From: Allolobophora icterica
Taxonomy: Eukaryota; Annelida; Clitellata; Crassiclitellata; Lumbricidae
Assembly (NCBI GenBank): GCA_963556255.1
Contig: OY744614.1
Location: forward strand, 38,895,157-38,959,156
DNA: 64,000 bases
Direction of reading: 5' to 3'
Shown here: piece by piece, positions 1 through 15,400 of the stretch
Layout: the number at the start of each line of letters is the position of its first letter
Numbering within the stretch: the first letter of the stretch is position 1
Made by a program: the position numbers and the translations under genes
The notes under the pieces: generated by a model
The model's input: the letters and a program-made list of their open reading frames with translations, nothing else
What the model was told of the DNA's origin: nothing
Database searches by the model: none

Positions 1-197
1 CCTCAACAGATCAATCGTGAGTTTGACTTAATCTTCAACAGGAAGCCAGTGTAGGGCTAACCCCAGGGCTTGGCCTCTAAGGACAATTACTGACAGACCC
101 CATTTTGTAATAAGCATGTCATTGGCTTATATTGGGAGGTAAGTTTAAACAGGCATATGGACGAACCAATCATGTACCTGTGGTGACGAACACATAC

Positions 198-1996
198 CTG
201 TGGTGACGAAGCGGGTGACATCAGCTTGATGAGAAGCTCCTTGGCACTCTCACGTACCTAACAGCACACAAAGAACATCAATGAGAACACCTTGTCATGA
301 GCCTACCTCATCAGCCATTCATAAACTAATCTCTGCATATATGATGTATGGCCAGAGGCCGTCAATAACTACATAAGACATCAGAATTAGCCTTGAGTGA
401 AGCTCTACTTTGTGAACTATTAAAACAACTTATGAACAGATGTCAACAAACCTCAGTTCTCTATGGTATTTGTGCTCTCATCCAATTCAAAGCAGTGATA
501 TATATTATGCACCTAAGTATATGTGAATGCTAATATTTACTGGTATGTACATACATTCATCTACTGTTTGCAAATGTTAACTTATTGTGAAATTTTTCAA
601 AGTGGATGTTACATTTTCACCATAGCATTGTCCAAACAACAAATATAAGCAAAGCATTTACCGGTACATGCCTTCACAAGGCACATTTTCCTCTATACTG
701 ACTATTTATCCCTTTCAATTACTAACGATATATTAAAATCCGACACTGTCCATATGCTGGTAGTGCCAATCCCATGCCTGGATAATGGAGGAGGGCAATG
801 CTAATCATCTTTGTTATAATACAGAATCGTTAAACAGTAACTACCGAACGACATATTATTTATCAAAGCAATTGAACAAATCTGCATTCCATTGTTATCC
901 TAATCGTAAACTATAAATTTCTAAAGCACCACTCAAAAAGCTAAACAGAGGGCACCAGCTTATTCACGAGCACTTTTAGAAGTAGGAACTACAAAAGCGT
1001 CATCACCTGGTCTTTGCTGTCACCCAGCCTGTCAACTGCGGCAGGAAGAACTAAAACATAAAACAGACAATCTAAGTTAAGTCATTTGCACCACATACTC
1101 AGTCACTACACCGGAAAGTCTTTACAGTGTGCTTCATCACAACGCGAATTCTGCCATAAAGTGGCTGGGGATATAGATCCAAAATCTAATTCAATTTTAC
1201 AACATAAGTAATCCAGCATGCTAATGATGCAATCTTGGTACATTGGAGTCTCATTATAACATGGTTAAACATAGCACAAATTCTGATATAAAAACAAAGT
1301 CAGGGCCACATAGTTCAGTGCACGGAGACGACCTCATTATAACATAACCCTGTTATAACACGGTACACTGCAGTCTCGTTATAACATCGTTAAACAAAAC
1401 ACAAATTCTGATATAAAAACAAAGTCAGGGCCACAGTTCAGTGCACGAAGACGACCTCGTTATAACATAACCTTGCTATAACGTGGCTCTTGTTACTGCT
1501 CCCAAAGACAGTGTTACGCATCGGCGCCAGTGCACATTTCATTCAAAGCACATTCAGAACACATGTACACATACAAAAATTATCCTGTTACATCCAGAAA
1601 ACACAGCCCAGCCAAAGCACAGAGGCAATCAGATATGCAACATTCAGTTAAAGATGTCTGGTCAAGTTCGTTCCACGTTATTTACGGAACGTTATTTACA
1701 TAACAGTTCTGGTCTCAGTGCACAGCGTTGTTTAGGTTTATCTGTCCCTCACTACTGCAAACTGTCTCACACAGTTTCTGTTGGATGCAATTTCTATAGC
1801 ACCAGGACATTAATTATCATCTGTGACATGGTAGCTGACTGATTTGTGCAATCGCCTGGTAATGCAGACAGCATAGGTTTGAGCCTTCCATGAGAAAATT
1901 ACTTGTAGAGCTTTGAGTAAGTGCTTCACACTCAGCTGCTCAGTACCAACAATCGATCCTTGTTCATTAGATAGTAGTGCTTAATAAATATAGACC

Positions 1997-2055
<59 letters not shown>

Positions 2056-5000
2056 CAGTTATAACAATAACAAGAAGAAGAATAATAATAACATTGAGGA
2101 GGACAAGGCCTGATTTATCAGATACCTGTAACAACTCCTAGCACAATTTTTTGTTCCCAAGGTATTATGCTTACCTCAGGTAAAAAATAATAATAATAAT
2201 ATCAGAATACACTTTGAAGAAGAGCAGTCCTTTTAGCTAGTCCTGAGGCAGCCATGGGTATGAAGTGTTAGCGACTTCATTTTCTTAGCCTTGGCATATA
2301 AGGGCGGGTTGCCAGTCCTCTCCCTCGCCGTCTCATCTTCCCACAGACAGTGTACAGTCACTGTACTCATTATAGCTGAGTTGGCTACGGGCCGGAGGTG
2401 GAGCCGAAATCTCAAACCAACTTTCAGCCCTGGCGGGGATTTGAACCCTTGATGTAACGGATGACATTCCAGCACGCTAACCACTACACTATCGATACAC
2501 TTAAAGTCATCTGAAAGAAGAAGAAATTCTACTCCTCGTAATATGACAAGACAAAGTAAAGTAGGGTAGGATAATAAAAATGAATGACAGGCTAGACAGC
2601 CACTTCTTTATTCCTCTGTCAACAAGGGCTTCTCCATTTGCTGGATCCTCTGGCTGAAGTGCAAACAGTGCAGCATTCCACCAATGTGCTAATGCATCTA
2701 TTTAGGATTATTGAAACCTCCCTTGGAAGTAAAGTGCATCAACCAATCACTAGACCATCTGAGACTCAAGCACTTACAAGTAGAGACTGACATGCAGCAC
2801 GTGCTGAGGTGAGGGAGTTCACACAGTCACTGATTAACCTTTAGGAGCTACATCTAACAGCACAGCTTATACCCTGGATTATTTATTATTATTAATTAAT
2901 TAAATTAGTAATGCATGCACGGTCACAACGAATGTGACTCTGAGGCGCGGCCGTGTGGATAGTCAGTCGCCAGGAGAAGATCAGTTAGATATCCAACTGC
3001 TTGAAAAAAGGAGAAACAATGAGTTTTGAGCCTCTTTTTGAATGAAGGTTCCAAGTGAATTTGAGCTACGAATAGAGAGTGGCAGTTGATTCCACTCCTT
3101 GGGTGCAGAGGCATCGAATGCATGCTTGCGAGCCCATAACTGTTCTGCATCGTGGCTCAGCTAAAAAGATCGGTACTTGAGGATCGAAGGCAACAAGGAG
3201 GATGTCTGTGTCTAGTTTAAAAACCTTAGTGGTACGCTTGAGATGACTTAATATTTTTTTCCTCTAAATATATAAGCACACAGACAAGCACCAGCTGAGT
3301 ACAAGGACATCGGCCAGTGAAACCAAGACATTCTGCAGCATATGAAGTCTGCTTCTGTGGATAACAATTAACAGATTTACAAATGACCTTAACAAGCGCT
3401 AAGATAGACATCCTGGAATCAAATACGATGTCCAAAGCAGTGATTATCCAGCGGGAGTTACCACCGATCCACACAAGTGGATATACCTGGTTGAAGTCAC
3501 GCAGCTGCTGGCTCGAGTCCAAATGAAACAGAAAGAATCTGGTTTTTGTAGAGGTTCAAAAGAAGCCTCAGCTCTGAAAGCTATCCAAACATGCCTGTCT
3601 TCAAAACAGATGAGTGATGCTGGACAGAAGGAGGAGGCCTGGAACCGTTGCTAGAAAACCAGAAGCCGAGTGCTGTCAGCATACACAGCAAACCAAGCGT
3701 GTGGTATAAATGAATAAAAAAAGTTGTTTGCATGGGACTCAGACAGCGGTTAAATTGCTCGGCCAGAGGTGGTGGGTCTCCAGTGTTGTTTCAACTATAA
3801 AAGCTACGCCTAGCTGACAAATCTATAACCAACAATCTCTGCTGCTATTGCGATAAGACATAAACGCATGAAATACGATGCATATTGTCGATTATTGTAC
3901 CAAAAAACACATTTACTGGTGTTTGTCCGCTATTTCAGAGCTCTGCACAGTGGAAAAACAACTGTAACAACTGAACCAGAAGTCACAGCTGTACACGCAG
4001 ATCTCCCTTTTAGGTGATGGATCCCCTCTTCGCGTGGCAGATCTCATAGTTCAAATGGTGGATCTCAAATCTGGTTGGATCCTACTGAATTTAACCACTA
4101 GAATGACTAGATTCACCCATCTCTCTCTCTGGTGGTGAACTCAGCCAAGCGTGACCGTGTTTGGGAAGTGACCAAACACTGCTCTATCCTGGATCTTCTG
4201 CCACTCTCTATGGAGGCCAAAGTTTAGTTCTGCAAGATCCTTCTCCAGGCCTCTAGTCCAAGTAGACCTAGACTGCTCATATGGTCTTCTCCATTCCCCT
4301 GGAGGATCGGAGAAGGTTCATATATGATGCAATAACAGAAAATCAATGGAGGAATGATGTTCAAAGATAATCAGAACTGGAATAACCTTTACAATCGATT
4401 TGACATCGACAAAGTTCATGATTTGCATCACACAAGAGGCGTGGCTCATCAATGGACATTACAGATGGACATCTCCAACTGGTGTGTTCGTAACTAATAT
4501 ACATAACTGCATAACCCATATACCCAGAGGTAATTAATTCATGGTAATTAATTAGGCCAAGTAGACTGGAACCCCATGATGATGTACCAACTAAAATACA
4601 GCAGTCATGCACATCAATCCATATCGAATTCAACATTAGGATATCAACCCATTACAATGCCACACTGTCACAATACGACACCTGAGAAAGGTAGCCTAGT
4701 TAAAAGGTTTAATCGCATGAGCAGAATGCATATGATACTTCATACTTCATACTCGCACAGGTGATCTCTTGTTGATCTCACCTTTATTTTTTAACTCACT
4801 ATCAACAACAGACTTTAAATGTCTTCTAGTGGCCAGGTGATGGTTCATTACGGATCAAACAATGCTCTGATTGAAAAGCTGCAAGAAGACAGGTATTATA
4901 CAAGATCAATGGCTTGCCAAGCTGTGTATTGATAAGCACATTACCTTAATGAGACCACTGAAAGCCATACATGAAAAGCAGTCATATTTTCGTTGATAGC

Positions 5001-6652
5001 AATGCAGATAGGCTTCACATCAGCACTATAACATCTAAGGAATCTCTTACTATAGATAGTTTTGATGTCGATCAACGAAAATTACAAGGAAACCGGTCGT
5101 ACTATTTCGCCCAATTCAACACCTACGTAAATAAACGTGTCTCAAATTATATTTATTTATGTACTCTGACCTTCACAGTAACAATCCTGACGAAATAGTT
5201 TCTGTGACAGGCACAATCTGTGCATATTCTCATACAACAGACTGACATTCCAATTACCATGCTTCACCTACTCTACATGAATGATGAAAAACACCGACCC
5301 CTCCCCCCCCCCCCCGATAAAAGTTTTCCGGGAATTTGTAATAAACAGGGCAATCAGATGTTCTCATGTACCGGTATGCAGTCTTAAAACAGCTTGAAGG
5401 CTTCATTGAAACAAAAACACGTTAAGATGCCAGATTCCCTCTTACAAGGTGCTGTCCATACAAACACTGTTTTATATGGTCAGATATTTATTCCTTAAGC
5501 CAATATCCTTGCATAACCTCATACAACTTCTAGCTCATAATACCAAGAGAAGCTTAGGAATCCAGAAAGGTATCAACCCCAAACTCCACCATAATATGAA
5601 TGGTTTCATTAGCATATACAGTTTGAAATAATGCATAAATTAAAAGCCAGGCAAATGTTAGACAGAGAATAAATAACATGGGTTATGTAATGTAGTTTAA
5701 CGTGGTGCAATAATCCCAATTTATATGACCCAGTTTTGCATCAAAGGAAAATCTCGACAGGATGCGCATAAGCATTGTCTGCCGCTGGCTGGAACAAAGC
5801 GGCATTGCAAACAATATTGGTCTGTGGCAGATGGCCATTTTGGCACTCCCTAAACACAATGTCTTGTAACAACAGACAACAGTGTAGCCACAACAGACAT
5901 AAATTGTCTGGCCACTGTTGCCTAACGACAGACAGTTTTGCGATCACTACATTTCAAGGCTAAACTAACCATCCGTCTTCCACATAACCATGCTTGATTA
6001 ATAAATAAATAATTAGATTAGTAATTTTTATAGAGCTGATGTCTAATGCACAAGGTACCAACCACCAACCACAAGTTCAATACAAGAAACCCAACCTAGT
6101 GAGACTTTGATTCTAGCTATCTATAGACACTAAGCCATAAATAACGTTGCTTAACTAGTGTTCACTAGACCTTACGAAAAGCACTAGACAGCTAGACAAT
6201 TATAATTGCAGGCAAAACCAGAGAAAATTAACAAGGTGCATGAAGATGATTGACCACTGCCATACAGAGCAAAACAAATCCTGTGGGACACATTAGCTGA
6301 GTGGTTAGAGTATTCGCTTGCAACACCGAGAGTACAGGTTCGAGCCTCCCTGATACGGTTACTGTTTATGCAAGTTGAACAAGTTCTACAATCACAATTG
6401 CTCAGTGATATTGACTGATGTTTGGTCATTATTCAGTAGCATTTAATAAATCCATAATAATAAAAATAACAATAAAGCACCTTTGCTTTGCCAGATCTTG
6501 ACGAGTCCTAGATGTCCCAGAATGGTTTTTTGTATTCTCCGGGTATTTTTTAATTCCTGAAGGATCTGAGGAACCTCGGGGTGCAAAATAGTAATAATAA
6601 TTATAATAACAACAATAACAAGAATAACAATAACAGTAATAGTAATAACAGC

Positions 6653-6686
<34 letters not shown>

Positions 6687-9600
6687 TAATATGTAATTTG
6701 TGATACATGTAATTTCTACCCATCGTAGTGACTGCTGTTATCCAGACACATTTACGGTACACACTACACAGCATCCATTAGAATCAAGATCAAAGGCATT
6801 GTAACACAGCCATCTGAGAATCCTAAGACATGCTGGACATCTGTGTCGAGTGCTTCTGGCTGACCTCTTTCGATTGTTTGTCATGCTGGACAAACCTCTT
6901 GAATTTGACCAAACATTGTCAAACAGTGGTAAGCGTTAGCCTGATGTTCGGGCAATTAGTTCAACGACACTACAGAAGTTCCCAGATTAGATAAGACTGC
7001 ACATTTAGTACAATGGCTTTACAGAACAGAAGGTCCACATATAGATTAGATTCACATTTAGTAGGGTGGCACCACAGAATTTCAGAGATCAGATTAGATG
7101 ACATTGTCGCCAGACATTACTTAGAACAGCGGTTCCCAAACTTCTCTGGGTCGCGACCCACTTGTGAATATCTTGGCAGTCTCGGCACCTGCTGTGTAAA
7201 ATTAAGCATTGTGTACTAAAATTTGCTTCGTAAATTGGTATCAAAATATGCGGATTTACGTACAGCGCTTAGAAATTTAAAGCATTTAAACGAAACTTAG
7301 GTAAAAACAGTTTACAATTCATTGCAATCCAGCTAGTTATAGCCCAATCAAGCCAAATGTTGTTGCTGCAAAAAATAAATGTTTCTTGAAAAAATTTGGC
7401 AACCAACTTGCCAGAGCTTCGTGACCCACAGTTTGGGAAACTCTGACTTAGGGTAAGTTGGTTGTTAAGAGCGATTACTTTCAAAATGGCTGCGACTTCC
7501 ATGTACATCAGTGATCTGGGTTACTCACTGAACCTCGGGTTAGAAGACGGCTCAGACGTTTGATAAAACAACGAATGCAAGCACAAGCATGCATTCACTT
7601 AAAGGTGTTTCATTGATCTACAGAGCATGTATCATCATCCGCAGCCCTCCCCTCCTGACTTGACCGATTGTCTAACAAACATCAGCCTCTTCAAGAATGA
7701 ACTCCCGACCCCGTGACACATGCACAGCGAACATCCTCCACAGCAGCAGCAAAAAAGGATGACTACCGCGAGTAGGAAAAAAATCATCAGGACCTAATTA
7801 CTCATCAGGTGAGCAAGCGTACCAGGTGAGCATGACATGAGCACGACATACTGAACAGAAATTCAATTACACCAACGGGCACAGCTCAACGGCACAATCG
7901 ACCAAAAAAGCAGCCAGAACAAGGAAACGTGATACTTTGGTAAGTAGGTAACTATGTCTTCCAATGACGTCACACGATGACCCTGCCCAAGGGCAGAAAG
8001 AAATAACCACACATTCCTTACAGTTATTTCCATTTCAACAGCTGGATAAGTTTTCCATGTACTGCGTGGCACTGCAGTAAGCTGCCCATACTGCTGTAAC
8101 CATGTTGGTTATGAAATCTGTTTGTAGCAGTAATGGACTGGTGCATAACCATTAATACTCGGAATTGGTTTCCTGGGTACTTTGTTTACATCCAGATCAA
8201 GTTCTAGTGTCAGCAGGGACAGATTTAACAATCTGCCGCCCCTAGACCATTTTTTGTTGGCCCTAATATTCATGTTCTCAAGTGTTAATTTTAACTAAAA
8301 TCATTATAATTAGTTCTACTCATCTTGCTAGCAGTTTTAAATTAAATGTAATGTTCAATTTTTATTAAATTTGTTGCTGCTCCAAATGTTCTCAAGTGTT
8401 AATTTTAACTAATATCATTATAATTAGTTCTACTCATCTTGCTAGCAGTTTTAAATTAAATTAAATGTTCAACTCTTTGCTGCCCCTAATATTCTGTTAG
8501 AGCTACTGCTTGCTCAAGGTCACTACACAATGACCTTGAGTGGAAGACTCGAACTTGTACTCTAGCTCTAGCCAATCAACTACTGTTTCCCAGAGTAGAA
8601 ATGTCATGAGCCACTGACAGTGTTTTAGTTATTAAAATATGCCCTATGCGTCATACATACATGACTACATTTTACAGTTATCATAAATTAGGAACTTTAA
8701 CGCAAGACCAGTAATATCTCTAATGCGCCAATGACAATGCATCCCTACTATTTACTGTGAAGTGGTATATTATATTGCTAATAATTTTATGCCAGCAATC
8801 TTTCAATTTTTAAAGATATTAGTTTGAACTTTAAAACTATTTTGTAATACAGCTACAAAAGAATATTTCAAGTGTTTGACATAATATCTAGCTAAACGAA
8901 TTATGCAATTGACTGGTATGAAATGGTAAATCATGTCTTATAAATACAGTTTATTACAGTCTATGGTTGACCTTCAGCAGTTCTAGAAATGTATGTTTTG
9001 ATCAAGAGCAGTCTGGACTACTCATGCTACTAGCACCAGGTCTAAACTATCTTCAGCAATCTCAAACAGCATATCAAACGTGTACGGAGATCATATGAAT
9101 ATTTTGATGTTATATTTAGCCAGATATAACATGATGCCTTCACCAGAAGCCCAGAGTATTTATAGCAGAACTAGGGCACTGCCTTTCTCCATTGATAAAT
9201 GCCTTCACACTCTCTCTCTCTCCTCGCTCCCCTCTGTTCATTTCACCTTTACAATCGAGACTATTCACCAGAACTATAGGCAGTATAAATACTGAAGCAC
9301 AGAGGTAAATATTAGGCACTTGCTTATCTGTTTCACGTTCCTAACTGCTTTTCTTAAACCTTCCAACTTCAAACAATTTCACCAGTCTGATTTTTTAAGC
9401 CATTTTCCCGTTTTTTCTGCAGACGCATTCAACCATTCAGCCATACAGCACTTCTGCGGAAGGCACCGGAAAAAGCTGAGCTGCAAACAAATTAGTCTGC
9501 TCTGCTCGCTGTGCTCGGTCAGACGTTAAATGCCAATCAAGGTCATCCGAAGGTCATGGAACAATCGCAGAGTTCGCTCAGAATTAACACGCTGTGCGGA

Positions 9601-12440
9601 TGACGCACAGCTCGGAAATTCAGAGCGGCTAGTCATAAACACATCATATAAACGAACGAGACTGAACTCAGACTGCATACAAAAAACGAACCTAATGGAA
9701 TGAAACAGTCAAATAAACCCAGAAATGTCTCCTACTCTGAAGCAAATCACTGTTTTTTATTCTTATTTACATTCATATAGTGCCAGTCTATGATGATAAG
9801 GTACTCAGCAACTGTGCAATAAGGTCATCCTGAAGGTCACAGGGAGACTACTTATACTTGCACGCTCTGAAGAAGTCACAGGTTTTTCATTTAATTTTAT
9901 TTATTTGTTCCCCAAAAAGCAAACACTACATAACGCAGTGTACAAATATGCTTCCAGAATACAAAGTGCAGACCGAGAAAGGACCAAAGTCCCACTTATT
10001 AGGGTCACCTATATGACAACAAATGGGTCTAAAATGACGAGCGATTAACATAACAATACATTAACACAACAGAACAAAAAGAACTAATTTTTACAAGAAG
10101 TACAGTTCATTCAAAGTGTTGTTCATTCAAATTCAATCAGCTTCATTCTTGCAACTTCTCTAGGATCCCTGAAGTAACGCACTATGCATTAACACATGCC
10201 CTAAACACGAGAAACCGCCCATATAGGTCAAAACGGACCAGAATACTGAAAAATGAGAAAGCACGATAGAAAAACCACAACAGATACGAGCTGACTACAT
10301 ATGGACACTTCCAGTAATTATACAAATAAAAAAATCATAAATGATTAAATACAACAATCCTTGAACATGTATACAACTCTGTTACATTTAGTCATGTATA
10401 GTGAGGTCCCAGCAAAGACTCTGATGGTTTTGTTACATGGAAAGAATGACAACCAACTGAATACCACACAATGCAATGCATCACATGTAGATGCAAAGGA
10501 AGAAGAAGTAAATGGCAACAGAAGATCAGAACTATACTGGATAAACAATAATAAATGACCACACAAGGACACTTGAGACCAGCAATGAATTTGGTAAACG
10601 ACCGAAAAGAATGGGAATCATTTATTTGCATCCACTGCTGCCAAACGACTGGCAACGGGAACTGATGATGATGATGATAATACCATAAACTCACTATAAT
10701 GCTGTCTCTGGGACCCATAAGAATAATTCACCTTATAATGAGGTTACAGTTTTATTTTCCATATTTGTAGCCCCTGGCCATTTTATATCAGAATTCATGC
10801 TATAATGAAACATATTATGGCAAGACAGTGTATGCCAGAGCCTTTGACCGTAGGTCGATTCAGCCTTCCACTCCCTAGGGAGCAGCAGTAAAACGAGCGG
10901 GCTCCTAACAGGCTGCCAAGACGTGTGTACAATAACATCTGGATAATAATTGTACTGTCATGTTTCAATGTAACTTACAGTGGTTAGTCAGTGAGCTTGT
11001 GAATAAACACGAATATGTTATGTTATGTTCGGTGTACAGGGCTTTGGTCCCAATAAACTAAAAAGCCTGACACGGAAACTAGGCAACTGTACCTCAGCTT
11101 CAGATTCAAACAGAAACGGAGACAAAACAACACAAAAGATGTTTCACATAAATAAATGACTAGAATTACTCGGTCTAGAAAATTCTGGAAACTGTAGCCA
11201 ATGTGGCGTCTTCAATACACACCACAAACCAGCTCCAAGGAGACGAAATGAACTGGAGAGATATTCATCAGACCTATTTTCTGTGAGTTAGCAGCCAACT
11301 AATGGTTTTCGAAGAGCCGCTTTCACAGCTCAGCCAGACGAAATCTCTTCCATAGATTTGCACATTTTTACGACAATCCTAGACTCTGATGCATTGGTAG
11401 TCAAGCAGTGATGCTCTCAAATGGTTTCCTATTTCCAAATCTACAAATAGCTACCCGTATACTCTAAAGTAATGTCTGCAAAGAACAGATACTAGTGTGC
11501 CTCTCTCATCAGAGGCTGTCTCTCTGTCTGCTGGGTTTTGGTGTGCCACCGGTTGATGCCTTGTGTATTAGACACAGGCATGATAGAAGTTACTAATTAA
11601 TAATACATTCTTACATCAGAAAGTTCAGAATTCTTGTTGCATAGCTTACTACCAAACAGTTTTGTAGGCCAACTTTTGTAGAAGGCCTGTTTTCATACAT
11701 TTGCACCATTATTCCAGCCATGCTAAGTATAAAGCTTTAACAGCCACTTTTCGAGCAGACCTTCAGACAAGAGAAAAACTAAAAATCCTTGACCTTCAGA
11801 TAAGAGAATCTGTCAAAAGCCTTGACCTTGAGACAAGAGAATTATCAAAACTCATTGACCTTCAGATAAGAGATGAAACCAAAAATCCTTGACCTTCACC
11901 TCAAAACTTTATGCCATTTCGTCCATACTGTCTGAATAATCAGACATTAACTGAGCCAGTTATAGTGATTCCTAATCAGAGGCCACAGTGGCCTTCCAAA
12001 GCATGTGCCACACTCACTCTTACGCTAACATAATAAGAACTATAATTATTCATTCAACGTGTTGTTCATTCACAGTGGCCAGGCACACAAGTGCTTTACT
12101 TAGAAGTATTGCCAATGCACCGATGGCTTTGATTTCTCCTGGGTTTCAACCATTCCAGGCTAGTAGTGTTTTCTTGGCATGGATCACTTCATCCTATTCA
12201 TTGCTTGGAGTGTTCATTCGTCTAAAGTATTACAGTCTGGTTGCATAATTTTACTGTAAGTAGTCCCAGTAATCTGCAAGTGTGTATGTCCATCCATCCA
12301 TCTGCCCACCCACCCATACATCCTTTCATCCACCCACTAATACATCCATCCATCCATTCATCCATCCACCGACCCATCCATACATCCATCACCTATCCAT
12401 ACATCCATTCGTCGATCCATTCAACCATCCATCCATCCAT

Positions 12441-12471
<31 letters not shown>

Positions 12472-15400
12472 CCCACCCATCCATACATCCATTCACCCAA
12501 CCATCTACCCATCAATCCATCCATCCTTTCACCCACCCACCCACCCACCCACCCACCCATACATCCTTCCTACACCCACCCACTCAGCAACCCACCCAAC
12601 CACCCACCCATGGTCTACCTACAGTTTACAGAAGTGCCAGCCAGAATATGGTCATGCCTATAGATTCAAGTCACATTGGATTCTATACCCTGTATTTGCA
12701 ACTAGGCAAGATTTGCCATGCAGTTCTGTGGCACAAATTAACTTGCTGCTCATAAAGAAACTGACACTGAATGAAATATCTAAGAAGCCGAGCTAGAAAG
12801 AGCTGACGGACAGTTTATACCCGTCAGGTACTTGCAACAAGCTGTTGCCAAACCACAGAAACTGGGTCATTGACCCCACCCCACCCCACCCCACATGAAC
12901 AACTGCCAAACAAAGCCGGATGGTGACAAGAAAAGCAACTTAAAAAGCCTGCTCAGCTTGGGTGTGTCAACTTGAGTGCACTCGGTTTTCTTCTGGAACA
13001 ACCATCACCTCTATTTAGAGAAGTGGTTAAGTCATCATTTGTACAAACCTTTCTTTAAGGAGATCCTTTGAACATCCATACATACATACATACATACATA
13101 AATACATACATATGTACATAAATACATGCATACATACTTGCATACATAACTTCATACATACTTACATACATGCATGCATGCATACATACCGGCACAAATA
13201 TGCACATACATGTATGCACACACACCACACACCAGTACATGTATATACAGTTTTATACACACATACATATACCTACATAGATATATGCATACATGCATAC
13301 ATTGACATTTAGGTTAGCAAAAAACACCTTTGAGATGCATGCAGTTAAATGAGCTATATAAATCTCGAGATAAACTTCCAGATAGCTGAGCAGCCTAGCC
13401 TAATACTGCAAGCACATGATATATTATGATCAGCATTCATTTTAAATGTCAATATACAGTAATGACCCAGAGGGATAAAAACCTTGAAAGAAGCCCAGAC
13501 TTGTCCCTGTCCCCGGAGTGACTCGAATTAGTAAATTATATAATTATTTTATTTTTATTTTATTTATTTCGGATATTTCTATAGCGCCTCCTCAAGTCTA
13601 CTACTACTCAGAGGCGCTCCCGATTACAGCATTTGATACTGTGTCGGAGTTTTCACGCTGAAGCGCCACGAGCAATTGCGAGTGAAGGACTTGCCCAAGG
13701 TCCGTACGCAGCGGCTAGAGTGGGATTCGAACCTGCAACCCTCCAGTCACAAGGCGCCGAACTTACCACTGAGCCACCACGCCCCACATATAAGAATGTG
13801 ACACTGATCTTTGACAATGGAAAAGCATCTGGAATGAGAACAGGGTGAAGTCTATTGAGTGAGTCACCCTCTTTAATATCACTGCATAGGCAGAGTATTG
13901 TCCTGATCATAAATTTAAATGAGAGCATCTGGACCTATTGATAGAAACAGCTGTGTTTGCCAACATTTCATATAATCATAGTCACAAATGTTTGGTGCAG
14001 CCTGCATGCTGGACCATATGAAAAAGGCAGACAGGTAGACAGACAAACAAGCAGACAGACAGGCAGACAGACAGACAGACAGGCAGACACACAGAAAGAC
14101 AGAACAAGCAGACAGATAGACAAGCAGGCAGGCAGGCAGATAGACAGACAGACAGACATACATACAGGCAGAAAGGAAGTCAGGGAGGCAGGCAGACAGA
14201 CAGGCAGACAGATAGACAGACAGACAGATAGACAGACAGACATGCAGGCAGATAGACAGACAGACATGCAAGCAGAGAGGCAGGCAGACAGACAGGTAGG
14301 CAGGCAGATAGACAGACCGACAGACATGCAGACAGACTTACAGGCAGACAGACAGACGTACAGGCATGCAGGCAGATAGACAGACATACAGGCAGATAGA
14401 CAGACAGACATGCAGACAGACAGACAGACAGGTAGATAGACAGACAGACAGACATGCAGGCAGACAGACAGACATACAGATAGACACACAGACAGACAGA
14501 CCAATAGCAGCAAAGAACAAATTGCATGACTGCAGCATCCAAAATCCTCAGGTAACTGAAGCTTTTTTAGTGTCTGGATCTGCACACACCTATGAGGTTA
14601 ATCTCGCTCTGTATTCAGCTTATCACAGCAAGACAGCAATGCTGAAGACCTGTGCCAGGAGATCCATGGGAGCAGCCAAGACTGAAATGAAACCCAAGAA
14701 CCCCAATTCACCAAGAACCACACTGGTCCCGAACGCAAAATGTGTACATCCCGGAAACGGCAATAAAAACACACCCACTATAAACTTCACTGAGGTATGG
14801 TTATCCAGCTTCACTTTGATATCTGCCCTTCAGGGAAAAACTCCTTTAACCACCAGTACTAGGCTCTTGATGTCAGCTATTGTCTAGGCATGCAACCCAA
14901 TGAGCAATTGTCTTACTTTATTATTACCTTGCTGTACAACACCTCACCAAAGGCAGAGGTATTTTATATGTATCACCAATTGATGTGTTTGTGGTGCAAT
15001 GGCTAAATCAATAGCCGTCTGATAATATTACTGCACAGTATGAATTAATCCAGTAGTGCTGTACTAAGGAAAAAGGGGAGGGGAGAAGTTGGGTTGCAGC
15101 ATATTCAGGCATCAATCCCTTGTGCATTGGATATGGACATCCTTCAAAGTGGTTTAGAGTCGCCCCTAACCCGCTGCATCCGAGATTCAAATCCCAGCGT
15201 GTCACTGGCAGCGCGTTTCAGAATGAGGAACACAGATCATAGTAAAGCCACCATGCTGCATCATGCAACTACAGGAAGCACGAACAACCACAGCAGATGG
15301 CCAAAACTATCCTTCACGACAAAACTGAAGTACCACTACAAGTCCTATTAATATTACATTAATATTATCAACATAACAACTCAGCATCGACCTTACACAT

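Noticed and set aside
6290..6360. Possible tRNA gene (ttagctgagtggttagag ... ggttcgagcc)
   Set aside because: No convincing acceptor stem pairing and it is followed by a SINE-like body and tail.
12241..12755. Frames of 140-157 codons rich in His, Pro, Ile and Ser
   Set aside because: Translation of the CCAT/CCAC microsatellite in two frames at once.
13957..14887. Long frames on both strands rich in Asp/Arg/Gln or Cys/Leu/Ser/Val
   Set aside because: They are translations of a gaca/ggca microsatellite; no domain, and both strands are open only because the repeat lacks stops.
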